This document shows positions 16,900-24,964 of a stretch of 52,058 nt of DNA, in pieces (position 1 is the first letter of the stretch; each line of letters begins with the position of its first letter). The stretch comes from an uncultured Rhodospirillales bacterium. GTDB lineage: Bacteria; Pseudomonadota; Alphaproteobacteria; Reyranellales; Reyranellaceae. Both the position numbers and the translations under genes were made by a program. The stretch covers positions 1 through 52,058 of the forward strand of contig CAMFJT010000012.1 of NCBI GenBank assembly GCA_945957125.1, read 5' to 3'. The notes under the pieces were generated by a model. The model was not told the DNA's origin and searched no databases. It saw only the letters and a list, made by a program, of their open reading frames with translations.

Positions 16900-17766
16900 A
16901 TGAGCGTACTCGAAGGGCCGCGGAAGGAAGTGCGGCATGTCATCAAGGACGGCAGCGAGCATTGGGTCGAGTTCAAGGACGGGCTGATCGTCTTCGCCGA
17001 CGGCCGCACCTGCTCGGAGGACGAGGTGGTGCATCTGCCGCCCTGCACGCCGACCAAGATCCTCTGCGTGCACGTGAACTACATCTCGCGCTACTACGAG
17101 TTCAACAACACGCGCGTGCCGCCCAAGACGCCGACCTACTTCCAGAAGCCGCTGACCGCGCTCAACGCGCACAAGGGCGAGCTGGTGAAGCCCAAGGGCT
17201 ACAAGTACGTGAACTACGAAGGCGAGATGGCCGTCGTCTTCTCCAAGGTCACCAAGAACGTGAGCCGGGAGGAGGCCTGGGATTGCATCGCGGGCTTCGC
17301 ACCCGCCAACGACTTCGGCTGCCACGACTTCCGCGACACCGACGCGGGCTCGATGCTGCGCGTGAAGGGCATGGACGGCTTCTGCCCGATCGGGCCGGGG
17401 CTGGTGTCGGGTGTCGACGTGCGCCAGTCGACGCTGCGCTCGTACAAGAACGGCAAGATGGTGCAGGAGGGCGCGGTCAGCGAGCAGATCTTCGACTGCG
17501 GCTACCTGATCGCCGACCTCGCGCGCCACATGACCTTCCTGCCGGGCGACATCCTGCTGACCGGCACGCCCGCCAATTCCCGCCCGCTCGCCGTCGGCGA
17601 CACGATCGATGTCGAGGTCACCGGCGTCGGTCGGCTTTCCAACAAGGTCGTCGAGATCCCCGCGCCGCGCTCGAAGGACGGCTTTCCGGCGAGCCCCGAC
17701 AGCGAGGGTGTCCGCCGCGTCGCCCTCGGCAACGAGGAACGCCTGCCGGACAAGTTCAAGGCGTAG
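16900..17766 (+). CDS. FAH-family hydrolase/decarboxylase (HpaG-like)
   Basis: A 288-residue member of the fumarylacetoacetate hydrolase family. Divalent-metal ligands are visible as E107 and E109 (YEGEMAVVF) and D138 (APANDFG). The late segment RHMTFLPGDILLTGTPAN is the family's typical substrate-loop and PGD motif. A ribosome binding site AAGGAGAG precedes the ATG. Members hydrolyse C-C bonds of acylpyruvates, decarboxylate oxo-acids or hydrate 2-oxopent-4-enoates in aromatic catabolism. Which reaction applies here cannot be told. A second, divergent FAH protein is encoded at 19181, which suggests two successive steps or two substrates. Confidence 0.9.
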   Translation: MSVLEGPRKEVRHVIKDGSEHWVEFKDGLIVFADGRTCSEDEVVHLPPCTPTKILCVHVNYISRYYEFNNTRVPPKTPTYFQKPLTALNAHKGELVKPKGYKYVNYEGEMAVVFSKVTKNVSREEAWDCIAGFAPANDFGCHDFRDTDAGSMLRVKGMDGFCPIGPGLVSGVDVRQSTLRSYKNGKMVQEGAVSEQIFDCGYLIADLARHMTFLPGDILLTGTPANSRPLAVGDTIDVEVTGVGRLSNKVVEIPAPRSKDGFPASPDSEGVRRVALGNEERLPDKFKA

Positions 17767-17772
17767 TAGCGC

Positions 17773-17844
17773 TCTTGCCGGACCACGGGCGTCCCGCCCG
17801 CCGCATGATCTTGAGGCGGGCGGGACGCCCGCGGTCCGGCAAGA
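17773..17844. repeat. Palindromic repeat, family F, between convergent genes
   Basis: The left arm 17773-17802 (TCTTGCCGGACCACGGGCGT and ten more bases) and the right arm 17815-17844 complement each other at 29 of 30 positions with a 12-base loop. Each arm holds a small hairpin GGGCG-TCC-CGCCC. It fills the space between the convergent FAH and VOC genes and could act as a bidirectional terminator although no T run follows. A shorter relative lies at 25358-25392. Confidence 0.85.
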
Positions 17845-18792
17845 TCACGGGCTCGCGTGGCCCATGAAGCGTTCGGGCGGGCGGTCGCCCCACTGGGACT
17901 GCAGCCCTTCCTCGGCGCTCACGAGGTTGCCGCCGTTGGCGGCGTTGAGGCGGTCGGTGTCGGCCCAGCGCTCGTGGACGCGGCCCCACGGGTCGCTCCA
18001 GTAGTCGTAGACCTGGCTGCCGAGCAGGTGGCGGCCGATGCCCCACATGTGGTCGTACTTGCCGAGCGACTTGAGGTACTGATGGTCCTGGAAGATCGCA
18101 TCGATGTCGTGCGCCTCGTAGGAGACGTGGTTCAAGCCGGTCTTCGGATTGTTGACGCAGAACAGGACGTGATGGTCGACATAATCCTCGCCGCGGTCGA
18201 GCCGGCTGAAGGCGCCGATCACGTTGTCCTTGTCGCCGGCATAGACGTCGTCGGAGCGGATCATGCCCAGCGTCTCACGGAACCACGCCACGGTTTCCTT
18301 GACCTTGGGCGTGGAGAGCACGCCGTGGCCGATGCGCTGGATGGCGGTCGGCGACTTGGTGAGCCGCATCACGCGGCCGGCGCGGCGGTGCGGCTCGCTG
18401 CCGGTGTTGAGCAGGTCGCGTTCGCTCTTGATCGGCGCCACGCTCTGCATGCCGGCGATGACCTCGATCTGGTAGCCGTTCGGCTCCGTCAACCGCACCC
18501 GCTTGCCGCCACCCGGCTCGTTGACGCTCTCGATTCCCGACGCGCCGGGGAGCTTGGCCAGGCGCTTGAGGTCGTCCTCGTCGGCGGCGTGGTAGGCGAA
18601 CCCGATGAACTTCGTGCCGGCCTTATGGGTGACGTGCAGATGGTGGTGGCTGTCGGTGCCCCGCATGTAGAGCGCATCCGCCGTGCGCTCGGCGCGGATC
18701 AGGCCGAAATGGGTGAGGAATTCCTCCATTTCGTCGAGGTCCGGCGCTTCCATGCGCGGAAAGGCGAAATCGGCGACCTTGATCGAAACCAT
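17845..18792 (-). CDS. Extradiol dioxygenase-like two-domain VOC protein
   Basis: A 315-residue VOC-superfamily protein with the two-domain layout of type I extradiol dioxygenases. The N-terminal half has MRGTDSHHHLHVTHKAG. The C-terminal half keeps the probable Fe(II) triad: His in RIGHGVLST, His in GLNHVSYEAHD and Glu in RVHERWADT, which is the pattern of active catechol-type dioxygenases. The ATG at 18792 has a strong GGAGGAAAAC site; a longer reading to 18858 lacks one. It is divergent from the carboxymuconolactone-decarboxylase-like gene with 53 bases between. It is the best candidate in the window for a real aromatic ring-opening enzyme; substrate unknown. Confidence 0.87.
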   Translation of the reverse strand: MVSIKVADFAFPRMEAPDLDEMEEFLTHFGLIRAERTADALYMRGTDSHHHLHVTHKAGTKFIGFAYHAADEDDLKRLAKLPGASGIESVNEPGGGKRVRLTEPNGYQIEVIAGMQSVAPIKSERDLLNTGSEPHRRAGRVMRLTKSPTAIQRIGHGVLSTPKVKETVAWFRETLGMIRSDDVYAGDKDNVIGAFSRLDRGEDYVDHHVLFCVNNPKTGLNHVSYEAHDIDAIFQDHQYLKSLGKYDHMWGIGRHLLGSQVYDYWSDPWGRVHERWADTDRLNAANGGNLVSAEEGLQSQWGDRPPERFMGHASP

Positions 18793-18845
18793 GTTTTCCT
18801 CCGAAACTTTGGCCGCAACGCTAACGTCCCCAAGGGAGAGAAACA

Positions 18846-19184
18846 ATGTCCAAGCCACCGGCCAATTCGTCGGCCGCGCGGGACGCCCTGCGCGCCTTCG
18901 CGCCCAAGCTGGTCGATCTCACCGACAACGTGCTGTTCGGCGACGTCTGGGAGCGGCCCGGCCTGTCCAAGCGCGACCGCAGCCTCATCACCTGTGCAGC
19001 GCTGGTCGCGCTCAATCGCACCGAGCAGCAGAGCGGCCATTTCCAGCGTGCGCTTGCCAACGGGGTGACCAAGGAGGAACTGCTTGAACTGATCACGCAT
19101 CTGGCGTTCTACGGCGGCTGGCCGGTCGCCATGTCGGCGGCAAACGTCGCCAAGAAGGTTTTTGGAGAGGGAGAACAAGAGTGA
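18846..19184 (+). CDS. Carboxymuconolactone decarboxylase-like protein
   Basis: A 112-residue protein of the CMD/AhpD-like family, with WERPGLSKRDRSLITCAALVA in the first half and the ELLELITHLAFYGGWP motif (with E and H residues) near the end. Real CMD decarboxylates a lactone in the protocatechuate branch of the beta-ketoadipate pathway, but many relatives have other or unknown roles, and the AhpD CxxC pair is not present. GGGAGAG lies before the ATG. Its last four bases overlap the GTG start of the FAH gene, so the two are coupled. Confidence 0.85.
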   Translation: MSKPPANSSAARDALRAFAPKLVDLTDNVLFGDVWERPGLSKRDRSLITCAALVALNRTEQQSGHFQRALANGVTKEELLELITHLAFYGGWPVAMSAANVAKKVFGEGEQE

Positions 19185-20113
19185 AGATCTGCTATTTCAA
19201 CGACTATCGCCTGGGCGTCATCAAGGGCGACCAGGTCGTCGACGTGACCGATGCGGTGAAGGACATCCCGCATCTCGAGGCGCGCGACCTGATCATCGGG
19301 CTGATCGCCAAATGGGACAGCTACAAGGCCAAGGTCGAGAAGGCGGCCAACGAAGGCAAGGGGGTGGCGCTCTCGAGCGTTCGCCTGCGGCCGCCGGTGC
19401 CGAAGCCCGGCAACATCGTCTGCATGGCGGTCAATTACATGGAGGACGGTACGCTGCCGCAGAAGCCGGCGATCAACGCCTTCCACAAGGCGGCGACCGC
19501 GATCATCGGCGACGGCGACACGATGGTGCTGCCCGACGCGCCGGCGACGATCTTCGAGGGCGAGGCCGAGATGGCGCTCATCATCGGCAAGCGCGCCACG
19601 CGCGTGCCGCAGTCCGAGGCCATGAAGTACATCTTCGGCTATACCTGCTTCATCGACGGTTCGGCCCGCGGCCTGCCGCCGCCGGGCAACGTCTTCTTCC
19701 AGATGAAGTCGCGCGACACCTTCGCGCCGATCGGGCCCTGCATCGTCACCGCCGACGAGATCGCGGATCCGCAGAACCTCGGCATCACGCTGACCAACAA
19801 TGGCGTGGTGATGCAGAAGTTCAATACCAACGACATGGCACACCAGATCCCGCGCTGCATCGAATGGGCCTCGTCGATCCACACGCTGGAGCCGGGCGAC
19901 ATCCTCGCCACCGGCACCAACCACCGCGGGCTGAACTCCTTCATGGATGGCGACAAGATCGAGCTGACCGTGGAGAAGATCGGCACGCTGCGGTTCAGCG
20001 TAAAAGATGAGCTGAAGCGCACCTGGGCACGCACCACGCGCCTGCAGCACAAGGAAAGCGGCGCCGAGGGCGCGCACACGCCGCAACTCACCGGCAAGTA
20101 CGCGGCGAAGTAG
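19181..20113 (+). CDS. FAH-family hydrolase, GTG start
   Basis: A 310-residue fumarylacetoacetate-hydrolase-fold protein. It has an N-terminal FAA_hydrolase_N-like part (MKICYFNDYRLGVIKGDQVV) and the metal-binding cluster E126, E128 and E130 (FEGEAEMALIIG), followed by the PGDILATGTNHRG loop. It starts with GTG in a GTGA overlap with the preceding gene; no better ATG lies nearby. The C-terminal 30 residues are polar and exceed the usual family end. It could be a hydratase, a C-C hydrolase or an oxo-acid decarboxylase of the same catabolic route. Confidence 0.88.
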   Translation: MKICYFNDYRLGVIKGDQVVDVTDAVKDIPHLEARDLIIGLIAKWDSYKAKVEKAANEGKGVALSSVRLRPPVPKPGNIVCMAVNYMEDGTLPQKPAINAFHKAATAIIGDGDTMVLPDAPATIFEGEAEMALIIGKRATRVPQSEAMKYIFGYTCFIDGSARGLPPPGNVFFQMKSRDTFAPIGPCIVTADEIADPQNLGITLTNNGVVMQKFNTNDMAHQIPRCIEWASSIHTLEPGDILATGTNHRGLNSFMDGDKIELTVEKIGTLRFSVKDELKRTWARTTRLQHKESGAEGAHTPQLTGKYAAK

Positions 20114-20151
20114 GGAAGGGGCGTCGCCTTCTTCCTCCTCTCCGTCATGCT

Positions 20152-20175
20152 CCTCTCCCCCGCAAGGGGGAGAGG
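20152..20175. terminator. Perfect 10-base hairpin, possible bidirectional terminator
   Basis: CCTCTCCCCC (20152-20161) and GGGGGAGAGG (20166-20175) pair perfectly around GCAA, a stable tetraloop. Flanking pyrimidine- and purine-rich segments (20130-20150 and 20180-20200) could extend the pairing with mismatches. It lies between the convergent FAH and VOC genes. There is no T run, so intrinsic termination is uncertain; its C-rich sequence resembles the family E repeat. Confidence 0.6.
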
Positions 20176-20210
20176 AACATGAAAGAAGAGAAGAGAGGAG
20201 AGCGCCCCCG

Positions 20211-20750
20211 TCAGCGCGCGTCGAGGCGGGCCTGGATGCCCTGCATCCAGGCTTCCCGCGTGGCGAAGCGGGGGCGGCTGCGGCACATCGCTTCGGTACG
20301 CTTCAATATCTCTTCGTTCGATTGCTCGAGGTCGAGCGGCTCGCCGCAGGGCTGTGGCGTGTAGAACGGCGTGTCGCAATAGAGCTCGACCGGGTTGCCT
20401 TCAGGATCCCTGAAGTAGAACGCCCAGGCATTGCCGTGGTCGGTCACGCGCTCCGGGGCGATGCCCTCGGCGGCGAGTGCCTTGCGATAGCCCTTCAACG
20501 TGTCGATCGAATCGAGCCGGAACGAGATCTGGTTCACCGGGCTGTAGGGCGTGTCCTGCTTGCGGCCGTCGAACAGCACGAACTGGTGATGGCATTCCGG
20601 GTTCTGCGTCATGAAGTACACGTGCGCCCCGGAGCGCGCGACGCCGCTGTCGCTGACGATGAACCCCATGACACGGGTATAGAAATCGACCATGCGGTCG
20701 AGATCGACGGCGTGTACGCCGAAATGGGTGAGCTGAGCGGTAAGGGCCAT
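20211..20750 (-). CDS. Single-domain VOC protein (dioxygenase/glyoxalase-like)
   Basis: A 179-residue VOC-superfamily protein. A probable metal triad is seen in THFGVHAVD (His), ECHHQFVLF (His) and GNPVELYCD (Glu), with the FRDPEGNPVELY signature common in this superfamily. The last 45 residues, rich in charged residues, extend beyond the domain. AGGAGG-like sequence lies just before the ATG on the minus strand. It is convergent with the FAH gene. A ring-cleavage, isomerase or fosfomycin-resistance-like role cannot be separated by eye; the neighbourhood favours catabolism. Confidence 0.85.
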   Translation of the reverse strand: MALTAQLTHFGVHAVDLDRMVDFYTRVMGFIVSDSGVARSGAHVYFMTQNPECHHQFVLFDGRKQDTPYSPVNQISFRLDSIDTLKGYRKALAAEGIAPERVTDHGNAWAFYFRDPEGNPVELYCDTPFYTPQPCGEPLDLEQSNEEILKRTEAMCRSRPRFATREAWMQGIQARLDAR

Positions 20751-20806
20751 GAGCTTCCTCCTTTTCCCGCGAGCGTAGTGCCGCGCCGCGCCGCTGTCTG
20801 CGCGGC

Positions 20807-20841
20807 AAAAAGAAAGGGCGTCGCGGTTGCCCGCGACGCCC
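20807..20841 (-). terminator. Rho-independent terminator of the hsp20 gene
   Basis: Read on the minus strand, GGGCGTCGCGG (from 20841) pairs with CCGCGACGCCC (to 20816) around a 4-base loop. It is followed at once by TTTCTTTTT. It lies about 50 bases after the hsp20 stop codon. The 11-base perfect GC stem plus T run is the clearest intrinsic terminator in the window. Confidence 0.9.
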
Positions 20842-20889
20842 CTCCGCCAGGAGCGGCCCTGGTCGGGCCGCTTCGCTGAATTCCTCCGT

Positions 20890-21339
20890 TCAGTGGGTCA
20901 GGACCGGCTTGGCGGCGTCGGCCTGGATCTCGATCGAACGGGCCTTCTTCTCGTCCGGGATCTCGCGCTGCAGCTCGATCGTGAGCAGGCCGTTGGCGAG
21001 CTTCGCGCCCGTGACCTTCACATGGTCGGCGAGCTGGAAGCGGCGCTCGAAGTTACGGCCGGCGATGCCGCGATAGAGATACTGCTTCTCGGCTTCCGCG
21101 TTCGGAGCGGTCTGGCCGGTCACGACCAGCTCGTTCTCCTTCTGGGTCAGGCTGAGCTCGCTCTCGGCGAAGCCCGCGACGGCCATGACGATCCGGTAGG
21201 CGTTGTCGCCCGCCTTCTCGATGTTGTACGGGGGGTAGCCGTTGCCGGGGGCCTGGCCCGCGACGTTGTCGAGCAGGTCGAACATCCGGTCGAAGCCGAC
21301 GGTCGCACGATAGAATGGCGAATAATCGAAACCACGCAT
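20890..21339 (-). CDS. Small heat-shock protein (Hsp20/IbpA family)
   Basis: A 149-residue ATP-independent chaperone that binds unfolding proteins. The alpha-crystallin domain spans about 40-130 with YNIEKAGDNAYRIVMAVAGF, GIAGRNFERRFQL and the conserved AKLANGLLTIEL segment. The N-terminus MRGFDYSPFYRATVGFDRMF matches the class A IbpA type of alphaproteobacteria. Two ATGs are available; the one at 21339 is chosen because AGGAGG then lies nine bases upstream, whereas the earlier ATG abuts the AGGAGG. A heat-shock-type promoter and a strong terminator flank the gene, so it is probably monocistronic. Confidence 0.93.
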   Translation of the reverse strand: MRGFDYSPFYRATVGFDRMFDLLDNVAGQAPGNGYPPYNIEKAGDNAYRIVMAVAGFAESELSLTQKENELVVTGQTAPNAEAEKQYLYRGIAGRNFERRFQLADHVKVTGAKLANGLLTIELQREIPDEKKARSIEIQADAAKPVLTH

Positions 21340-21407
21340 TTTAGTCATCCTCCTGTGAGCGATGTCTGAGGTCGCCGCCCCGGGATGGGCGCGGCTGACA
21401 GGGCTGG

Positions 21408-21435
21408 ATTTAGGAAGCGCCAAACCGCCGTCAAG
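21408..21435 (-). promoter_or_regulatory. Heat-shock (RpoH-type) promoter of hsp20
   Basis: On the minus strand CTTGAC (21435-21430) is followed after 15 bases by CCTAAAT (21414-21408). This fits the alphaproteobacterial RpoH pattern of a CTTG -35 and a CC-rich -10. It would give a leader of about 60 bases with a GC hairpin (around 21370-21395) before the AGGAGG site. The match is by eye; a sigma70 promoter is the alternative. Confidence 0.55.
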
Positions 21436-21454
21436 GGGGCGAAAAAAGGCGGAA

Positions 21455-21471
21455 AAGAGAAAAATTCTCTT
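21455..21471. promoter_or_regulatory. AT-rich palindrome upstream of hsp20
   Basis: AAGAGAA (21455-21461) and TTCTCTT (21465-21471) form a perfect inverted repeat with a three-base centre. It is about 20 bases upstream of the proposed -35 of hsp20, where an activator or repressor could bind. It lies in the 301-base gap between hsp20 and cysG (21340-21640), which otherwise shows only the hsp20 promoter and leader and no convincing gene. Confidence 0.35.
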
Positions 21472-21640
21472 CCGGCTTTGCTCCGCAAAAGGACTTGCCG
21501 TCCGGCGCGGGACCTTCGGGAACCCCCTCCATGGCGTCCGTGCGATGACTCGCCAGATCGAAGGACGAAGATCGATCGGGAGCGTTGCGCATGATCCGTA
21601 GACTGCCGCCAACCAGCCGCACGTTGGGCGAGGCCCTGTC

Positions 21641-22984
21641 GTGAAGCACCTTCCGCTGTTCTTTGATCTCGGCGGGCGGCGCGTGGCGGTCGTGGGCACC
21701 GGGCTTGCGGCCGACCGGCGCGCAGAGCTGGCAGCTTCGGCCGGTGCCGTGGTCCAGCGATTCGACACAGCCTCCGTTGCGGCACTGAAAGGCGCCGCCG
21801 CCGTCTTCGTCGCCACCGGCGATCTCGAGCGCGACACCGAGGCGCAACGTGCGGCCCAGGCAGCAGCCGTTCCGGTCAACGTTGCCGACCGGCCGGCGCT
21901 GAGCGATTTCATCCTGCCGGCGATCGTCGATCGCGGCGAAGTCGTCGTGGCGATCTCCACCGGCGGCGCCTCGCCGACGCTTGCGACCGTCCTGCGCGGC
22001 CGCATCGAGACCTTGCTTCCCGAGCGCTTCGGCGCCCTGGCGCAGCTCGCCCGGACGTTCCGCGCCCAGGCCAATGCGCTGATCGCCGAGCCGGCCGCAC
22101 GGCGCGCCTTCTGGCGCCGCCTGGTCGACGGCCCGGCCGCGCGCCTCGCGCTCGGCGGCGACGAGGCGGGCGCCCGCCGCACCGCGCTGGGTGAGCTCGA
22201 TTCCGCGCGACGCCGGCTGGCACCGTCCGGCATCGCCCATATCGTGGGCGCCGGCCCGGGCGATCCCGACCTGCTCACGCTGCGCGCCGCCCAGCTCCTG
22301 CAGGAAGCCGACGCGATCCTGCATGACGCGCTGGTGCCCGAGGCGATCCTGCGGCGCGCGCGACGCGACGCGGAACTCGTGTCGGTCGGCAAGCGCAAGG
22401 GTCGGCCGAGCTGGGCCCAGGCCGACATCGAGGCCGAGCTGGTCCGCCGCGTGCGCGCCGGCCAGACCGTCGTGCGGCTGAAGGCCGGCGACCCGTTCGT
22501 GTTCGGCCGCGGCGCCGAGGAAGTCGACGCGCTGCGTGCCGCCGGCCTGCCGGTGACGGTGGTGCCGGGCATCACCGCCGCGCTGGGCTGCGCGGCGTCC
22601 GCCGGCATCCCGCTGACCGATCGCCGCCATGCCTCGGCCGTGACCTTCGTCACCGGAACGAACGCCGCCGGCCAGGACGCCGCCTGGCCGTCGCTCGCCG
22701 CGCGGGGCCATACGCTGGCGATCTACATGGGCGCCAGCGAAGCCGCCGCCGTGCGTGACCGGCTGCTCGAGGCCGGCGCCGCGCCCGCCACGCCGGTGGC
22801 CATCGTCGAGAACGGCACGCAGCCCGACGAGCGGGTGACGGCCGGACGCCTCGGCGACCTGCCGAGACTCGCGGCCGCGCATGTCTCGGCACGCGGCGCT
22901 TCAGGTCCCAGCCTGATCATCGTCGGCGAGGTCGCGGCGCGCGCCGCTGCCCTCGCTCCTCAATCGCTCGCAGAGGTGTCGTAA
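21641..22984 (+). CDS. cysG: Siroheme synthase CysG
   Basis: A 447-residue fusion that makes sirohaem from uroporphyrinogen III. Residues 1 to about 195 form the precorrin-2 dehydrogenase/ferrochelatase part with NAD-binding VVGTGLAADRRAEL. From about 200 the SAM-dependent uroporphyrinogen methyltransferase shows VGAGPGDPDLLTLRA (202-216), GDPFVFGRGAEE and VVPGITAALG. The start is GTG with no strong ribosome binding site; a 17-codon reading frame ends over this GTG (21591-21644). Next to cysI, it supplies the sirohaem cofactor of that enzyme. It overlaps the next gene by one base. Confidence 0.93.
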   Translation: MKHLPLFFDLGGRRVAVVGTGLAADRRAELAASAGAVVQRFDTASVAALKGAAAVFVATGDLERDTEAQRAAQAAAVPVNVADRPALSDFILPAIVDRGEVVVAISTGGASPTLATVLRGRIETLLPERFGALAQLARTFRAQANALIAEPAARRAFWRRLVDGPAARLALGGDEAGARRTALGELDSARRRLAPSGIAHIVGAGPGDPDLLTLRAAQLLQEADAILHDALVPEAILRRARRDAELVSVGKRKGRPSWAQADIEAELVRRVRAGQTVVRLKAGDPFVFGRGAEEVDALRAAGLPVTVVPGITAALGCAASAGIPLTDRRHASAVTFVTGTNAAGQDAAWPSLAARGHTLAIYMGASEAAAVRDRLLEAGAAPATPVAIVENGTQPDERVTAGRLGDLPRLAAAHVSARGASGPSLIIVGEVAARAAALAPQSLAEVS

Positions 22985-23298
22985 TGGCCAAGAATCTCAG
23001 CGGCGACCTGCTGGTCGCTTCCGCCAACCGTCTGGTCGACGGGCTCGTTGTCTATCTCGACGATGCCGGCCAATGGACGCCGCGCCTCGACCGCGCCGCG
23101 CTCGCCCGCGACAAGGGTGAGGGCGCATTCCTGCTCGAACGCGCGCGGGCGGAAGCGTTCACCGTGGTCGATCCCTTCCTGGTCGCGGTGAGCGAGGACG
23201 AAGACGGCACGATCGAGCCGCTGTCGCTGCGCGAGAAGATCCGCGCCGCCGGCCTCACCTTCGACGCCATTGCCGCGGAGGCCGTGCGTTATGCCTGA
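22984..23298 (+). CDS. DUF2849 protein
   Basis: A 104-residue protein of the DUF2849 family, which in alphaproteobacteria commonly lies between cysG and the sulfite/nitrite reductase gene. It has LSGDLLVASANRLVDGLVVYLD at the start and a charged middle segment; no cysteines, signal peptide or membrane helices are visible. TAATG and 8-base overlaps tie it to both neighbours, so it is coexpressed with sirohaem synthesis and sulfite reduction. The biochemical role is unknown; an accessory role in reductase assembly is only inference. Confidence 0.88.
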   Translation: MAKNLSGDLLVASANRLVDGLVVYLDDAGQWTPRLDRAALARDKGEGAFLLERARAEAFTVVDPFLVAVSEDEDGTIEPLSLREKIRAAGLTFDAIAAEAVRYA

Positions 23299-24964
23299 CA
23301 CCCATTTCTACCGTTACGACGCCTACGACCGCGCGCTGGTCGGCGAGCGGATCGCGCAGTTCCGCGACCAGGTCCGCCGCCGCATCGCGGGCGAGCTCAC
23401 TGAGGAGCAGTTCAAGCCGCTGCGCCTCACCAACGGGCTGTACCTGCAGCTCCACGCCTACATGCTGCGGATCGCCATCCCCTACGGCACGATCTCGGCG
23501 CGGCAGCTGCGCAAGCTGGCGGAGATCGCACGCAAGTACGATCGCGGCTACGGCCACTTCACCACGCGCCAGAACCTGCAGCTCAACTGGATCCGGCTGG
23601 AGGACGCGCCCGACGCGCTGGCGATGCTGGCCGAGGTCGACATGCATGCCATGCAGACCTCGGGCAACGTGATCCGCAACGTCACTGCCGATCACTTCGC
23701 CGGCGCGGCGGTCGACGAGATCGAGGACCCGCGAATCTGGTGCGAGATCGTGCGCCAGTGGTCGACACTGCACCCCGAGTTCAGCTTCCTGCCGCGCAAG
23801 TTCAAGATCGCCATCACCGGCTCGCCCAACGATCGCGTCGCGGTTCGGGTGCACGACGTGGGCCTGCGGCTGTGGCGGAACGGGCAGGGCGAGGTCGGCT
23901 TCGAGGTGATCGTCGGCGGCGGGCTCGGCCGCACGCCGCTGATCGGCAAGACCCTGCGCGAATTCCTGCCGAAGGACGAGCTGCTCGCCTATCTCGAGGC
24001 GACGCTGCGCGTCTACAACCGCTACGGCCGGCGCGACAATCTCTACAAGGCGCGCATCAAGATCCTGGTGCACGAGATCGGCGTCGAGAAGATGCGCGAG
24101 GAGGTCGAGGCCGAGTATGCCGCGACCCGGAACAGCGCCCTGAAGCTCGCGCCGGAGACCATCGAGGGCATCGCGCGGCAGTTCGCGCCGCCGCCGCTGC
24201 GAGCCAAGCGCACGCGCGTGCCCGAGGTCGAGGCGCTGAAGCTGGAGAACCGCGCGTTCGCGCTCTGGCTCAAGTCCAACGTCGCGCCACATCGCGTGGC
24301 TGGCCATGCCATCGTGACTGCCTCGCTGAAGCCCGCCGGCGCGCCGCCGGGCGACGCCAGCGCGGCGCAGATGGAGGGTGTGGCCGACATCGCGGATGCC
24401 TACAGCCAGGGTGAGCTGCGGGTCAGCCACGAGCAGAACCTCGTCTTCCCGCACGTCGCCATCGAGAGCCTGCCGGCGGTCTGGCGCGCGCTCGACGCGC
24501 TGGGCTTCGCGGAAGCCAATGTCGGCAAGATCACCGACATCATCGCCTGCCCGGGGCTCGACTATTGCGCGCTGGCCAACGCGCGCTCGATCCCGGTGGC
24601 GCAGAGCATCTCGACGCATTTCGCGTCGCTCGCGCGCCAGCACGACATCGGCGATCTCAAGATCAAGATCTCGGGTTGCATCAACGCCTGCGGCCATCAT
24701 CACGTCGGCCATATCGGCATCCTCGGCGTCGATCGGAACGGCGTCGAGCTCTACCAGATCAGCCTCGGTGGCGACGTCGACTTCGGCAACACCGCGCTCG
24801 GCTCGATCCTCGGGCCGGCGGTGGAAGCGGACAAGGTCGTCGAGGCCGTCGACGCCCTGGTGGCCACCTATCTCGAGGCGCGCATCGACGGCGAGCGCTT
24901 CGTGGATACCTACCGGCGCCTCGGCGCCCAGCCGTTCAAGGAGAGCGTCTATGGAAATTCTTAA
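23291..24964 (+). CDS. cysI: Sulfite/nitrite reductase haemoprotein, CysI-like
   Basis: A 557-residue sirohaem/[4Fe-4S] reductase that carries out six-electron reduction of sulfite (or nitrite). The cluster and haem ligands are C420, C426, C463 and C467, in the CX5C and CX3C arrangement (CPGLDYC and GCINACGHHH). The N-terminal half has GHFTTRQNLQLNW and a GNVIRNVT segment typical of the family. I started it at ATG 23291, which overlaps the preceding gene by 8 bases. Linkage to cysG and a DUF934 gene favours assimilatory sulfite reduction; nitrite reduction cannot be excluded. Confidence 0.92.
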   Translation: MPDTHFYRYDAYDRALVGERIAQFRDQVRRRIAGELTEEQFKPLRLTNGLYLQLHAYMLRIAIPYGTISARQLRKLAEIARKYDRGYGHFTTRQNLQLNWIRLEDAPDALAMLAEVDMHAMQTSGNVIRNVTADHFAGAAVDEIEDPRIWCEIVRQWSTLHPEFSFLPRKFKIAITGSPNDRVAVRVHDVGLRLWRNGQGEVGFEVIVGGGLGRTPLIGKTLREFLPKDELLAYLEATLRVYNRYGRRDNLYKARIKILVHEIGVEKMREEVEAEYAATRNSALKLAPETIEGIARQFAPPPLRAKRTRVPEVEALKLENRAFALWLKSNVAPHRVAGHAIVTASLKPAGAPPGDASAAQMEGVADIADAYSQGELRVSHEQNLVFPHVAIESLPAVWRALDALGFAEANVGKITDIIACPGLDYCALANARSIPVAQSISTHFASLARQHDIGDLKIKISGCINACGHHHVGHIGILGVDRNGVELYQISLGGDVDFGNTALGSILGPAVEADKVVEAVDALVATYLEARIDGERFVDTYRRLGAQPFKESVYGNS

